This document shows, piece after piece, positions 1-6,755 of a stretch of DNA of 47,021 nt. A model generated the notes under the pieces. It saw only the letters and a list, made by a program, of their open reading frames with translations. It was not told where the DNA came from and made no database searches. How positions within the stretch are numbered: the first letter of the stretch is position 1; every line of letters begins with the position of its first letter. Source of the stretch: Streptococcus mitis (GTDB lineage: Bacteria > Bacillota > Bacilli > Lactobacillales > Streptococcaceae); the NCBI RefSeq assembly GCF_001579035.1, contig NZ_KQ970285.1, positions 210,199 to 257,219 of the forward strand, read 5' to 3'. A program made the translations under genes and the position numbers.

Positions 1-1
1 T

Positions 2-415
2 ATCTCTTCTGCCTTTGATATTTTGACCTTTATTTTGCTCTATTTTATCATTGTACCCATGACGACAGGTCAAGCCTATGTCCATGGAGCGGAGTCTGCC
101 GTAGGATTTATTGTCTTGTTTCAGACAGGTTGGTTTATCGAGTCTATGTGGTCACAGACCATGGTTATACATATGCTGCGTTCAGCCAAAATTCCCTTTT
201 TACAAAGTCGTCCAGCTTGGCTAGTCCTTGTGACAACCTTATTGGCTGCAGCCTTTGTGACCTTCCTTCCCTACAGTCCACTCGCAATCCTACTTCATCT
301 AACTCCTTTAAAACCGATTTATTTCATCTTTTTACTTTTCATCATTATTTTGTATATGATTAGCGTGACAATTGTGAAAAAAATCTATATCAAGAAATAT
401 CAAGAATGGCTGTAA
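2..415 (+). CDS. C-terminal end of MgtA-like cation-transporting P-type ATPase (5' end outside window)
   Basis: The open frame runs in from the window edge and ends at TAA 413-415; the ATG at 23 is internal. The visible 137 residues are hydrophobic and include FQTGWFIESMWSQT and HMLRSAKIPFLQSRP, which I recognise as the last transmembrane segments of magnesium-transporting (MgtA/MgtB type) P-type ATPases. About four membrane helices are visible, followed by a short basic tail. The phosphorylation and ATP-binding domains lie outside the window, so ion specificity is inferred from family resemblance only. The next gene has its own promoter, so this one probably ends its transcription unit. Confidence 0.8.
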   Translation: MSSAFDILTFILLYFIIVPMTTGQAYVHGAESAVGFIVLFQTGWFIESMWSQTMVIHMLRSAKIPFLQSRPAWLVLVTTLLAAAFVTFLPYSPLAILLHLTPLKPIYFIFLLFIIILYMISVTIVKKIYIKKYQEWL

Positions 416-500
416 ATTTCATTTTGTCAAGAAAAAAGTACGAAAATGACGAAAAAAGTCAAAAAAATTTAAAAATAGGTCGCAAGTCGGATGTTTTTTA

Positions 501-509
501 TGGTATAAT
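501..509 (+). promoter_or_regulatory. Extended -10 promoter of the spx gene
   Basis: TGGTATAAT is an extended -10 (TGn-TATAAT at 504-509). No good -35 lies 17 bp upstream, which is common for extended -10 promoters in streptococci. The Shine-Dalgarno GAAAGGGG follows at about 536-543, just before ATG 551. Confidence 0.65.
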
Positions 510-550
510 AGACTAAACTGATAGTAACATGTAGCGAAAGGGGTAGGTAC

Positions 551-949
551 ATGATTAAAATTTATACAGTCTCAAGTTGTACTAGCTGTAAAAAAGCAAA
601 AACCTGGCTCAATGCCCACCAGTTAAGTTATAAAGAACAAAACCTTGGTAAAGAAGGAATTACGAGAGAAGAATTACTGGATATTCTAACCAAAACAGAT
701 AACGGAATAGCCAGCATCGTTTCGTCTAAAAATCGCTATGCCAAAGCCCTTGGAGTGGATATTGAAGATTTGAGTGTCAACGAAGTTCTCAATCTGATTA
801 TGGAAACACCGAGAATTTTAAAGAGCCCAATCCTTGTAGATGAAAAACGCCTGCAAGTTGGCTACAAGGAAGACGATATTCGTGCCTTCCTACCACGCTC
901 TGTCCGTAATGTAGAAAATGCAGAAGCACGTTTGCGTGCAGCTCTATAA
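551..949 (+). CDS. spxA: Spx/ArsC-family transcriptional regulator
   Basis: This 132-residue protein has the Spx/ArsC-like thioredoxin fold signature: an N-terminal beta strand (IKIYTVSSC) followed by a CxxC redox switch (CTSC, residues 10-13) and the C-terminal PILVDEKRLQVGYKEDDIRAFLPR segment typical of Spx. Spx proteins bind the alpha C-terminal domain of RNA polymerase and redirect transcription during disulphide and cell-wall stress; they are turned over by ClpXP. Streptococci carry two paralogues, and I cannot tell from sequence alone which one this is. It appears monocistronic, with its own extended -10 promoter and terminator. Confidence 0.88.
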   Translation: MIKIYTVSSCTSCKKAKTWLNAHQLSYKEQNLGKEGITREELLDILTKTDNGIASIVSSKNRYAKALGVDIEDLSVNEVLNLIMETPRILKSPILVDEKRLQVGYKEDDIRAFLPRSVRNVENAEARLRAAL

Positions 950-954
950 ACATC

Positions 955-990
955 AAGGCTGGGAGCAATTCCCAGTCTTATTCTATTTTA
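955..990 (+). terminator. Intrinsic terminator after spx
   Basis: The inverted repeat AAGGCTGGGA / TCCCAGTCTT with a short AGCAA-type loop is followed by a T-rich tail. It lies directly downstream of the spx stop codon. Confidence 0.8.
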
Positions 991-1014
991 ATTTCAAAAA
1001 GAAAGAAGAAAGAA

Positions 1015-1584
1015 ATGAAAAAAATAGTTCTTGTTAGTCTAGCTTTCCTTTTTGTTCTGGTTGGTTGCGGACAGAAAAAAGAAACTGGACCAGCTACAAA
1101 AACAGAAAAGGAGACGCTTCAGTCGGCATTGCCAGTCATTGAAAATGCTGAGAAGAATACAGTTGTAACCAAGACTTTGCTCTTGCCTAAGTCAGATGAT
1201 GGTAGCCAGCAAACCCAAACCATTACTTATAAAGACAAGACTTTTTTGAATCTAACCATTCAACAAAAACGTCCAGTCTCTGATGAGTTGAAGACTTATA
1301 TCGACCAACATGGAGTGGAAGAAACTCAAAAAGCTCTTCTCGAGGCGGAGGAGAAGGATGAGTCTATCATAGAAGCTCGCAAATTAGCAGGATTTAAGCT
1401 TGAAACTAAACTATTGAGTGCAACAGAACTTCAAACAACGACTAGTTTTGATTTTCAAGTTTTGGATGTCAAGAAGGCTTCTCAGTTAGAATATTTGAAG
1501 AACATTGGTTTAGAAAATCTTTTGAAAAATGAACCAAGCAAATATATTTCAGACAGATTGGCAAATGGCGCGACAGAACAATAG
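1015..1584 (+). CDS. Putative lipoprotein (DUF1307-like)
   Basis: The 189-residue product starts with a type II signal peptide: basic MKK, a hydrophobic stretch, then lipobox LVGC with the lipid-attached Cys at about residue 18. The mature part is charged, with several Lys/Glu-rich helices and a QTQTITYKDKTFLNLTIQ strand region that resembles the DUF1307/YehR lipoproteins. Function is unknown; it is expected on the outer face of the membrane. The ribosome binding site (AAAGAAGAAAG) is weak. It sits between the spx terminator and the ireB promoter, so its transcription source is not obvious. The family assignment is tentative. Confidence 0.7.
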   Translation: MKKIVLVSLAFLFVLVGCGQKKETGPATKTEKETLQSALPVIENAEKNTVVTKTLLLPKSDDGSQQTQTITYKDKTFLNLTIQQKRPVSDELKTYIDQHGVEETQKALLEAEEKDESIIEARKLAGFKLETKLLSATELQTTTSFDFQVLDVKKASQLEYLKNIGLENLLKNEPSKYISDRLANGATEQ

Positions 1585-1611
1585 AAAATCCAAATAAATA
1601 GACTGCCTGAA

Positions 1612-1640
1612 TTGTAGAACGTAAGGAATTATGCTATAAT
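1612..1640 (+). promoter_or_regulatory. Promoter of the ireB-ruvX-DUF1292 operon
   Basis: TTGTAG (1612-1617), a 17-nt spacer and TATAAT (1635-1640) with a TGC extension make a good sigma-A promoter upstream of ATG 1671. Confidence 0.75.
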
Positions 1641-1670
1641 AGTACTATTCTAAGGAAAGAGGGTGTTAGA

Positions 1671-1937
1671 ATGGGATTTACTGAAGAAACAGTACGTTTT
1701 AAATTGGACGATTCCAATAAAAAAGAAATTAGCGAAACTCTGACTGATGTTTATGCTTCGTTGAACGATAAGGGCTACAACCCAATCAACCAAATCGTAG
1801 GTTACGTATTGAGTGGAGACCCTGCCTATGTTCCTCGTTATAATAATGCACGAAATCAAATCCGTAAGTATGAGCGTGATGAAATCGTTGAGGAATTGGT
1901 CCGCTACTACCTTAAAGGACAAGGAGTCGATCTATAA
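1671..1937 (+). CDS. ireB: IreB family regulatory phosphoprotein (UPF0297)
   Basis: This small acidic protein (88 residues; [14 protein letters not shown] start, [18 protein letters not shown] core) is a clear UPF0297/YrzL member. In Enterococcus faecalis the homologue IreB is a substrate of the Ser/Thr kinase IreK/PrkC and modulates cephalosporin resistance; the N-terminal Thr residues are the known phospho-sites in that family. It is first in a tight operon with ruvX (3 bp gap) and a DUF1292 gene, an order conserved across Firmicutes. Activity in this organism is inferred from the family. Confidence 0.9.
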
Positions 1938-1940
1938 CCT

Positions 1941-2360
1941 ATGAGAATTATGGGATTGGACGTCGGTTCAAAAACGGTAGGAGTGGCTATTAGCGACCCG
2001 CTCGGTTTTACAGCTCAAGGGCTTGAAATCATCCAAATCAATGAGGAGCAAGGCCAATTTGGTTTTGACCGCGTTAAGGAGTTGGTTGATACTTATAAGG
2101 TTGAACGATTTGTAGTGGGTTTGCCTAAAAACATGAACAATACAAGCGGACCGCGCGTGGAAGCTAGTCAAGCATACGGAGCAAAGCTAGAAGAGCTTTT
2201 TGGTTTACCAGTAGACTATCAAGATGAACGCTTGACAACAGTTGCCGCAGAGCGCATGTTGATTGAACAAGCAGATATCAGCCGTAATAAGCGCAAGAAA
2301 GTCATTGATAAGTTAGCAGCTCAGCTGATTTTACAAAATTATTTAGATAGAAAATTTTAA
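1941..2360 (+). CDS. ruvX: Putative pre-16S rRNA nuclease / Holliday junction resolvase RuvX (YqgF)
   Basis: The 139-residue protein carries the RNase H-like YqgF motifs: [17 protein letters not shown] at the N-terminus (catalytic Asp in LDVG), [10 protein letters not shown] in the middle and the second acidic site [15 protein letters not shown], ending with [17 protein letters not shown]. The family processes the 5' end of 16S rRNA and is also annotated as a Holliday junction resolvase. Length is normal. It lies directly behind ireB and 15 bp ahead of the DUF1292 gene, so all three are probably co-transcribed. Confidence 0.92.
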   Translation: MRIMGLDVGSKTVGVAISDPLGFTAQGLEIIQINEEQGQFGFDRVKELVDTYKVERFVVGLPKNMNNTSGPRVEASQAYGAKLEELFGLPVDYQDERLTTVAAERMLIEQADISRNKRKKVIDKLAAQLILQNYLDRKF

Positions 2361-2375
2361 TACAAAGGAGAGGCT

Positions 2376-2681
2376 ATGTCACACGATCATAACCACGACC
2401 ACGAAGAACGTGAATTAATTACACTAGTAGATGAGCAAGGAAATGAAACCTTGTTTGAAATCCTTTTGACGATTGATGGAAAAGAAGAATTTGGTAAAAA
2501 CTATGTTCTTCTAGTACCAGTTAACGCAGAAGAAGATGAAGACGGACAAGTTGAAATCCAAGCTTACTCATTCATCGAAAACGAAGATGGAACAGAAGGT
2601 GAATTGCAACCAATCCCAGAAGACTCAGAAGACGAATGGAACATGATTGAAGAAGTCTTCAATAGTTTTATGGAGGAGTGA
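2376..2681 (+). CDS. DUF1292 (UPF0473) acidic protein
   Basis: The 101-residue protein begins with a His/Asp-rich segment ([11 protein letters not shown]) and continues with the DUF1292 core [20 protein letters not shown] and a very acidic C-terminus ending in VFNSFMEE. The function of this family is unknown; the His-rich start may bind metal, which is only a guess. It has a strong ribosome binding site (AAAGGAGAGG) and closes the ireB-ruvX operon, a position conserved in Firmicutes. Confidence 0.88.
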   Translation: MSHDHNHDHEERELITLVDEQGNETLFEILLTIDGKEEFGKNYVLLVPVNAEEDEDGQVEIQAYSFIENEDGTEGELQPIPEDSEDEWNMIEEVFNSFMEE

Positions 2682-2685
2682 TACA

Positions 2686-3007
2686 GTCTGGGAGACTGTA
2701 TCACTCCAACTCCCAAAAATTGGGAAGAGTTGGAACGTCCAGTGGACGTTTTTAGCCTGACGCTAAAAATAAAAACCGTCAGTAAGTTCGGGGGACGTTT
2801 TTAGCCTGACGCTAAAAATAAAAACCGTCAGTAAGTCTGGGAGGCTGTATCAGCCCAACTCCCAGAAATTGGGAAGAGTTGGAATGTCCTGTGGATATTT
2901 TTACCCCAGTTCCTTTAAATAAGAGAGAGCTGGTAAGTCTGGGAGACTGTATCATCCCAACTCCTAGAAATTGGAAGAGTTGGAACGTCCGGAGGACGTT
3001 TTTAGCC
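2686..3007 (+). repeat. Three imperfect copies of a ~71-bp hairpin repeat
   Basis: Copies begin at 2686, 2835 and 2937. Each reads GTCTGGGAGRCTGTATCA, then an inverted repeat built from CCAACTCC / GAGTTGG, then a small hairpin of the type AACGTCC-nnn-GGACGTT followed by Ts. The last hairpin looks like an intrinsic terminator in copies 1 and 3; copy 2 has changed both arms (ATGTCC / GGATAT). The 457-bp stretch 2682-3138 has no convincing ORF, so this array is its main content. Confidence 0.8.
2744..2836 (+). repeat. Two identical 44-bp tandem repeats
   Basis: The 44-bp unit at 2744-2787 is repeated exactly at 2793-2836 (period 49 bp). Each unit holds an internal inverted repeat (TTTTTAGC / GCTAAAAA). 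The pair lies between the first and second copies of the larger hairpin repeat, as if part of the array had been duplicated. Confidence 0.85.
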
Positions 3008-3052
3008 CAAGTTAATAATCATAGTAGTTAGTTATTAGCTAACCAGGTAAGA

Positions 3053-3083
3053 GGTCGGGACGAAAATCCTGGCCTTGTTTTTG
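3053..3083 (+). terminator. Terminator-like hairpin before folC
   Basis: GGTCGGGA-CGAAAA-TCCTGGCC forms an 8-bp stem with two G-T pairs and is followed by TTGTTTTTG. It is the last of the stacked hairpins in the DUF1292-folC gap. Confidence 0.6.
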
Positions 3084-3138
3084 TTAGTCATCATGCTTTG
3101 GTGTGGTAATTGATTAGACTTTTATCAAGGAGATGTGT

Positions 3139-4389
3139 ATGTTTGAAGTAGAAGAATGGCTTCATAGTCGGATTGGTTTGAATTTTCGATCAGGCTTGGG
3201 CCGAATACAGCAAGCGGTGGATTTGTTAGGAAATCCTGAGCAGTCTTACCCTATTATCCATGTAACAGGGACTAATGGGAAAGGATCTACCATTGCTTTT
3301 ATGAGGGAGTTATTTATGGGGCATGGTAAAAAAGTCGCGACCTTTACCTCTCCTCATATCGTATCTATCAATGACCGAATCTGCATTAATGGGCAACCTA
3401 TAGCAGACACAGACTTCATCCGTTTGGCCGAGCAGGTCAAGGAGATGGAGAAAACGCTTCTGCAAACCCATGATCAGTTGTCCTTTTTTGAATTGCTGAC
3501 CTTGATTGCTTTTCTTTATTTTAGAGAGCAAGAGGTGGATTTGCTTCTACTAGAAGTGGGAATTGGTGGCTTACTTGACACAACCAATGTGGTAACTGGA
3601 GAGATTGCTGTCATCACCTCCATCGGATTTGATCATCAGGAGACTCTGGGTGACAGTATAGCAGCAATTGCAGAGCAGAAAGCTGGTATTTTCAAGGCTG
3701 GTGAGAAGGCAGTGATTGCTAAGTTGCCTTCAGAAGCTAGGCTTGTTTGTCAGAAAAAAGCAGACTCTTTAGCTGTTGACCTTTATCAGGCAGGTCAGGA
3801 TTTTTTAATGCTGAATGGGGGTTTTTCAAGCTCTTTGGCTAACCTTTCACAGTTGAAAATAGGCTTAGAAGGAGCTTATCAGCAGGAGAATGCGGCCTTG
3901 GCGTTGCAAACGTTTCTTCTTTTTATGAGGGAAGGAAAGGATGTTGTTGATGAACAGGCTGTAAGACAGGCTTTGGAGAAGACCCATTGGGCTGGGCGTT
4001 TGGAGTGTATTCGCCCACAGATTTATTTGGATGGTGCTCATAACCTCCCTGCCTTGACTCGCTTGGTTGAATTTATCAAAGAAAAAGAGCAGGAAGGTTA
4101 TCGTCCTCAAATCCTATTTGGAGCCTTGAAACGGAAGGATTATCAAGGGATGTTGGGTTATCTGACTGAAAATTTACCTCAGGTAGAACTCAAGGTGACC
4201 GGCTTTGACTATCAAGGGTCCTTGGACGAGACAGATGTGACCGGTTACCATGTAATTCCTTCTTACCGAGAATTTATTAGTAGTTTTGAAGAAAGAGCAG
4301 ATACGCAGGACTTGTTATTCATTACAGGGTCTCTCTATTTTATCTCAGAAGTACGGGGCTACTTGCTGGAACGTGAGCAGATAAATTGA
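3139..4389 (+). CDS. folC: Bifunctional dihydrofolate/folylpolyglutamate synthase
   Basis: FolC adds glutamate to dihydropteroate and to reduced folates in the cytoplasm. The protein (416 residues from this start) shows the Mur-ligase-type P-loop VTGTNGKGST, the VGIGGLLDTTNV motif, ITSIGFDHQETLG and the C-terminal LDGAHNLPAL segment. An in-frame ATG at 3133 abuts the AAGGAG ribosome binding site (3127-3132) with no spacing, so ATG 3139 is preferred. It follows a terminator-rich spacer and overlaps the next reading frame by 4 bases (TTGA), which suggests translational coupling. Confidence 0.93.
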   Translation: MFEVEEWLHSRIGLNFRSGLGRIQQAVDLLGNPEQSYPIIHVTGTNGKGSTIAFMRELFMGHGKKVATFTSPHIVSINDRICINGQPIADTDFIRLAEQVKEMEKTLLQTHDQLSFFELLTLIAFLYFREQEVDLLLLEVGIGGLLDTTNVVTGEIAVITSIGFDHQETLGDSIAAIAEQKAGIFKAGEKAVIAKLPSEARLVCQKKADSLAVDLYQAGQDFLMLNGGFSSSLANLSQLKIGLEGAYQQENAALALQTFLLFMREGKDVVDEQAVRQALEKTHWAGRLECIRPQIYLDGAHNLPALTRLVEFIKEKEQEGYRPQILFGALKRKDYQGMLGYLTENLPQVELKVTGFDYQGSLDETDVTGYHVIPSYREFISSFEERADTQDLLFITGSLYFISEVRGYLLEREQIN

Positions 4390-4823
4390 CCACTCTAGCA
4401 AGCCTTAGTCTCTTAGTAGCTTGTTCACAAAGAGTTCAACAGGTTCAACAACCAGCAGCTAAACCGCAAACACAACAAACTCAGCAATCACAATCTGCTG
4501 CTTCATCTTCCACAGAAAATACAAACCGGGCAACGACAAGTTCTTCACAAAATGCGCCTGAGGCTCAACCAACTAATATTGATGGGACTTATACAGGCCA
4601 AGATGACGGAGACCGTATCACTTTAGTGGTCACTGGAACGACTGGTACATGGACTGAGCTCGAATCTGACGGGGATCAGAAAGTCAAACAGGTCACATTT
4701 GATGCAGCAAATCAACGTATGATTATTGGCGATGATGTCAAAATTTACACTGTAAACGGTAATCAAATCATCGTAGATGATATGGATAGAGACCCATCGG
4801 ACCAAATCGTTTTAACTAAATAA
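4386..4823 (+). CDS. Putative lipoprotein with non-ATG start coupled to folC
   Basis: From TTG 4386 the frame reads MTTLASLSLLVACSQ, a short lipoprotein signal with lipobox LVAC (Cys at residue 13). A Gln/Ser/Thr-rich linker covers roughly residues 20-60 and a small beta-rich domain follows (DGTYTGQDDGDRITLVVTG to DPSDQIVLTK). The usual basic MKK start is missing: upstream in frame are only AAA, GAT, GCA and a TGA at 4374-4376. TTG overlaps the folC stop (TTGA), so coupling could start it, or the true start was lost and this is a degraded gene. A good terminator follows. Function unknown. Confidence 0.6.
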   Translation: MTTLASLSLLVACSQRVQQVQQPAAKPQTQQTQQSQSAASSSTENTNRATTSSSQNAPEAQPTNIDGTYTGQDDGDRITLVVTGTTGTWTELESDGDQKVKQVTFDAANQRMIIGDDVKIYTVNGNQIIVDDMDRDPSDQIVLTK

Positions 4824-4836
4824 GACTATGCAAGTA

Positions 4837-4866
4837 GAAAGGGCTGGATTTTTCAGCCTTTTTACT
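4837..4866 (+). terminator. Intrinsic terminator after the folC-lipoprotein unit
   Basis: AAAGGGCTGG-ATTTTT-CAGCCTTTTT is a GC-rich stem followed by a T tract, just after the lipoprotein stop codon. Confidence 0.85.
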
Positions 4867-4892
4867 TTTACCTAGAAAATAATCATAAATAC

Positions 4893-4922
4893 TTGCCTTC
4901 TATCGAATACCTGAGTTATACT
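4893..4922 (+). promoter_or_regulatory. Promoter of cls
   Basis: TTGCCT (4893-4898), an 18-nt spacer and TATACT (4917-4922) lie 47 bp ahead of the cls ATG, which has a strong AAGGAGG ribosome binding site at 4958-4964. Confidence 0.65.
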
Positions 4923-4968
4923 AGTATCAATTACTTGTTTTTAGCATTCAAAATATCAAGGAGGGGAT

Positions 4969-6501
4969 ATGAAATATAGGAAATTTCAATTATTGATGTC
5001 CAAGTATGGCTTTAGTCTTTCGATTATGTTACTTGAACTTTGTCTGGTTTTTGGTCTCTTTCTTTATTTAGGGCGCATGGCCCCCATTTTATGGATTACT
5101 GTCCTCATTCTACTGAGTATCATCACAATCATTTCGATAGTCAACCGTAATACGACTCCTGAGAATAAGGTAACCTGGTTATTAGTAGCCTTTGTGCCAG
5201 TATTTGGCCCCTTGCTCTATCTGATGTTTGGTGAAAGGCGATTGTCCAAAAAAGAAATCAAACAACTGAAGAAGCTAGGCTCCATGCATTTCCAAGAAGC
5301 AAATAGCCAGTTACTAAAAGAGGAATTAAAAGAAAGTGATAAGGCGGCATATGGCGTCATCAAGTCCTTATTGAGTATGGATACCAATGCCGATATCTAT
5401 GATCAAACTGCCTCTACATTTTTTCCTAACGGAGAAGCTATGTGGAAAAAGATGGTAGAAGATCTCAAAAAGGCTGAGAAATTTATCTTCTTGGAATATT
5501 ACATTATAGAAGAAGGTTTGATGTGGAATCGTATTCTAGAAATCTTGGAGCAAAAGGTCGCTCAAGGCATTGAAGTTAAACTGCTCTATGATGATATTGG
5601 CTGTATGGCTACTTTAACAGGAGATTATGCACATCGACTTCGTCAGCTGGGCATCGAGGCCCATAAATTCAATAAAGTTATTCCTCGTTTGACAGTGGCC
5701 TATAATAACAGAGATCATAGAAAAATATTGATTGTTGATGGTCAGATAGCCTATACTGGTGGGGTCAATCTGGCAGATGAGTACATTAACCACGTCGAGA
5801 GATTTGGTTATTGGAAGGATAGTGGAATTCGCTTGGACGGACTAGCAGTAAAAGCCCTGACACGCTTATTTTTGACCACTTGGTACATCAATCGAGGAGA
5901 GATTAGTGATTTTGATCAATATCATTTAGAAAATCATTCTATTCCAAGTGACGGATTAACCATTCCATACGGAAGTGGACCCAAGCCAATTTTTCGAACG
6001 CAGGTAGGGAAAAAGGTTTATCAGAGTTTGATCAATCAAGCAACGGAATCGGTCTATATTACGACACCTTATTTGATCATAGATTATGATTTAACGGAGA
6101 CAATCAAAAATGCAGCTATGAGAGGGGTCGATGTTCGAATTATCACCCCTTACATACCAGATAAGAAGTTCATTCAGTTAGTCACAAGAGGGGCTTATCC
6201 AGACCTTCTTTCTGCTGGGGTTCGAATTTATGAGTATAGCCCAGGTTTTATTCATAGTAAGCAGATGTTGGTAGACGAAGATTTTGCGGTGGTGGGGACA
6301 ATCAATCTCGACTACCGGAGCTTGGTACACCATTATGAAAATGCAGTCTTACTCTATAAAACTCCTTCTATAATGGAAATAGCCCGAGATTTTCAAAATA
6401 TATTTGCAGATTCTCAGGAAGTCTATCCTCATTCTATCAAAACGAGCTGGTATCAAAAGCTTGTAAAAGAAATTGCCCAGTTATTCGCCCCTATCTTATA
6501 A
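4969..6501 (+). CDS. cls: Cardiolipin synthase
   Basis: The 510-residue membrane protein has two N-terminal transmembrane helices (about residues 14-60) followed by two phospholipase D domains with HKD motifs: HRKILIVDG near residue 250 and IHSKQMLVDE near residue 425, each followed by the expected GG/GT-x-N segment (TGGVNLADEY, VGTINLDYRS). It joins two phosphatidylglycerol molecules into cardiolipin at the membrane. Length and architecture match bacterial ClsA-type enzymes. It has its own promoter and terminator, so it is probably monocistronic. Confidence 0.93.
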   Translation: MKYRKFQLLMSKYGFSLSIMLLELCLVFGLFLYLGRMAPILWITVLILLSIITIISIVNRNTTPENKVTWLLVAFVPVFGPLLYLMFGERRLSKKEIKQLKKLGSMHFQEANSQLLKEELKESDKAAYGVIKSLLSMDTNADIYDQTASTFFPNGEAMWKKMVEDLKKAEKFIFLEYYIIEEGLMWNRILEILEQKVAQGIEVKLLYDDIGCMATLTGDYAHRLRQLGIEAHKFNKVIPRLTVAYNNRDHRKILIVDGQIAYTGGVNLADEYINHVERFGYWKDSGIRLDGLAVKALTRLFLTTWYINRGEISDFDQYHLENHSIPSDGLTIPYGSGPKPIFRTQVGKKVYQSLINQATESVYITTPYLIIDYDLTETIKNAAMRGVDVRIITPYIPDKKFIQLVTRGAYPDLLSAGVRIYEYSPGFIHSKQMLVDEDFAVVGTINLDYRSLVHHYENAVLLYKTPSIMEIARDFQNIFADSQEVYPHSIKTSWYQKLVKEIAQLFAPIL

Positions 6502-6508
6502 GAAATCT

Positions 6509-6542
6509 AGGACTGAGGACACAAACCAGTCCTATTTTTCTT
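6509..6542 (+). terminator. Intrinsic terminator after cls
   Basis: AGGACTG (6509-6515) and CAGTCCT (6527-6533) form a perfect 7-bp stem followed by ATTTTTCTT. The T tract also supplies the T-rich region immediately upstream of the com box. Confidence 0.85.
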
Positions 6543-6548
6543 GTCTTT

Positions 6549-6556
6549 TACGAATA
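6549..6556 (+). promoter_or_regulatory. com box (cin box) for ComX/SigX
   Basis: TACGAATA matches exactly the non-canonical -10 element used by the competence sigma factor ComX in streptococci, and it is preceded by a T-rich run as usual. It lies 20 bp upstream of the small ORF at 6576, in the position expected for its promoter. Confidence 0.85.
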
Positions 6557-6575
6557 AGAAGATGTAGGAGGAAAG

Positions 6576-6719
6576 ATGCTGACCCAGAAAGAATTGGATT
6601 ATATCATATCATTTAAACAGACACAGTTACACCGCTTTCGAGAAATTGAAACCTTTGTGAAACTATGCAAAAAATCACTCAAACACCCATCGCAAGCTGA
6701 CAATCCTAGGACTTTTTGA
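6576..6719 (+). CDS. Small competence-induced protein (47 residues)
   Basis: ATG 6576 has a strong ribosome binding site (TAGGAGGAAAG) and encodes a 47-residue charged protein beginning MLTQKELDYIISFKQTQ and ending ADNPRTF. No domain or membrane segment is evident; it looks mostly helical and basic. The com box 20 bp upstream indicates expression in the late competence regulon. In S. pneumoniae a 'competence-induced protein Ccs4' is annotated between cls and nrdD; this ORF or the next is probably that gene. Function is unknown. Confidence 0.7.
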   Translation: MLTQKELDYIISFKQTQLHRFREIETFVKLCKKSLKHPSQADNPRTF

Positions 6720-6755
6720 TATACTAAGACAGATAAATTGAATAGGAGAAACGAT

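Noticed and set aside
2686-3007. Possible CRISPR array
   Set aside because: The repeats are long (~71 bp), imperfect, unevenly spaced (149 and 102 bp) and hairpin-rich; there are no unique spacers of constant length and no cas genes.
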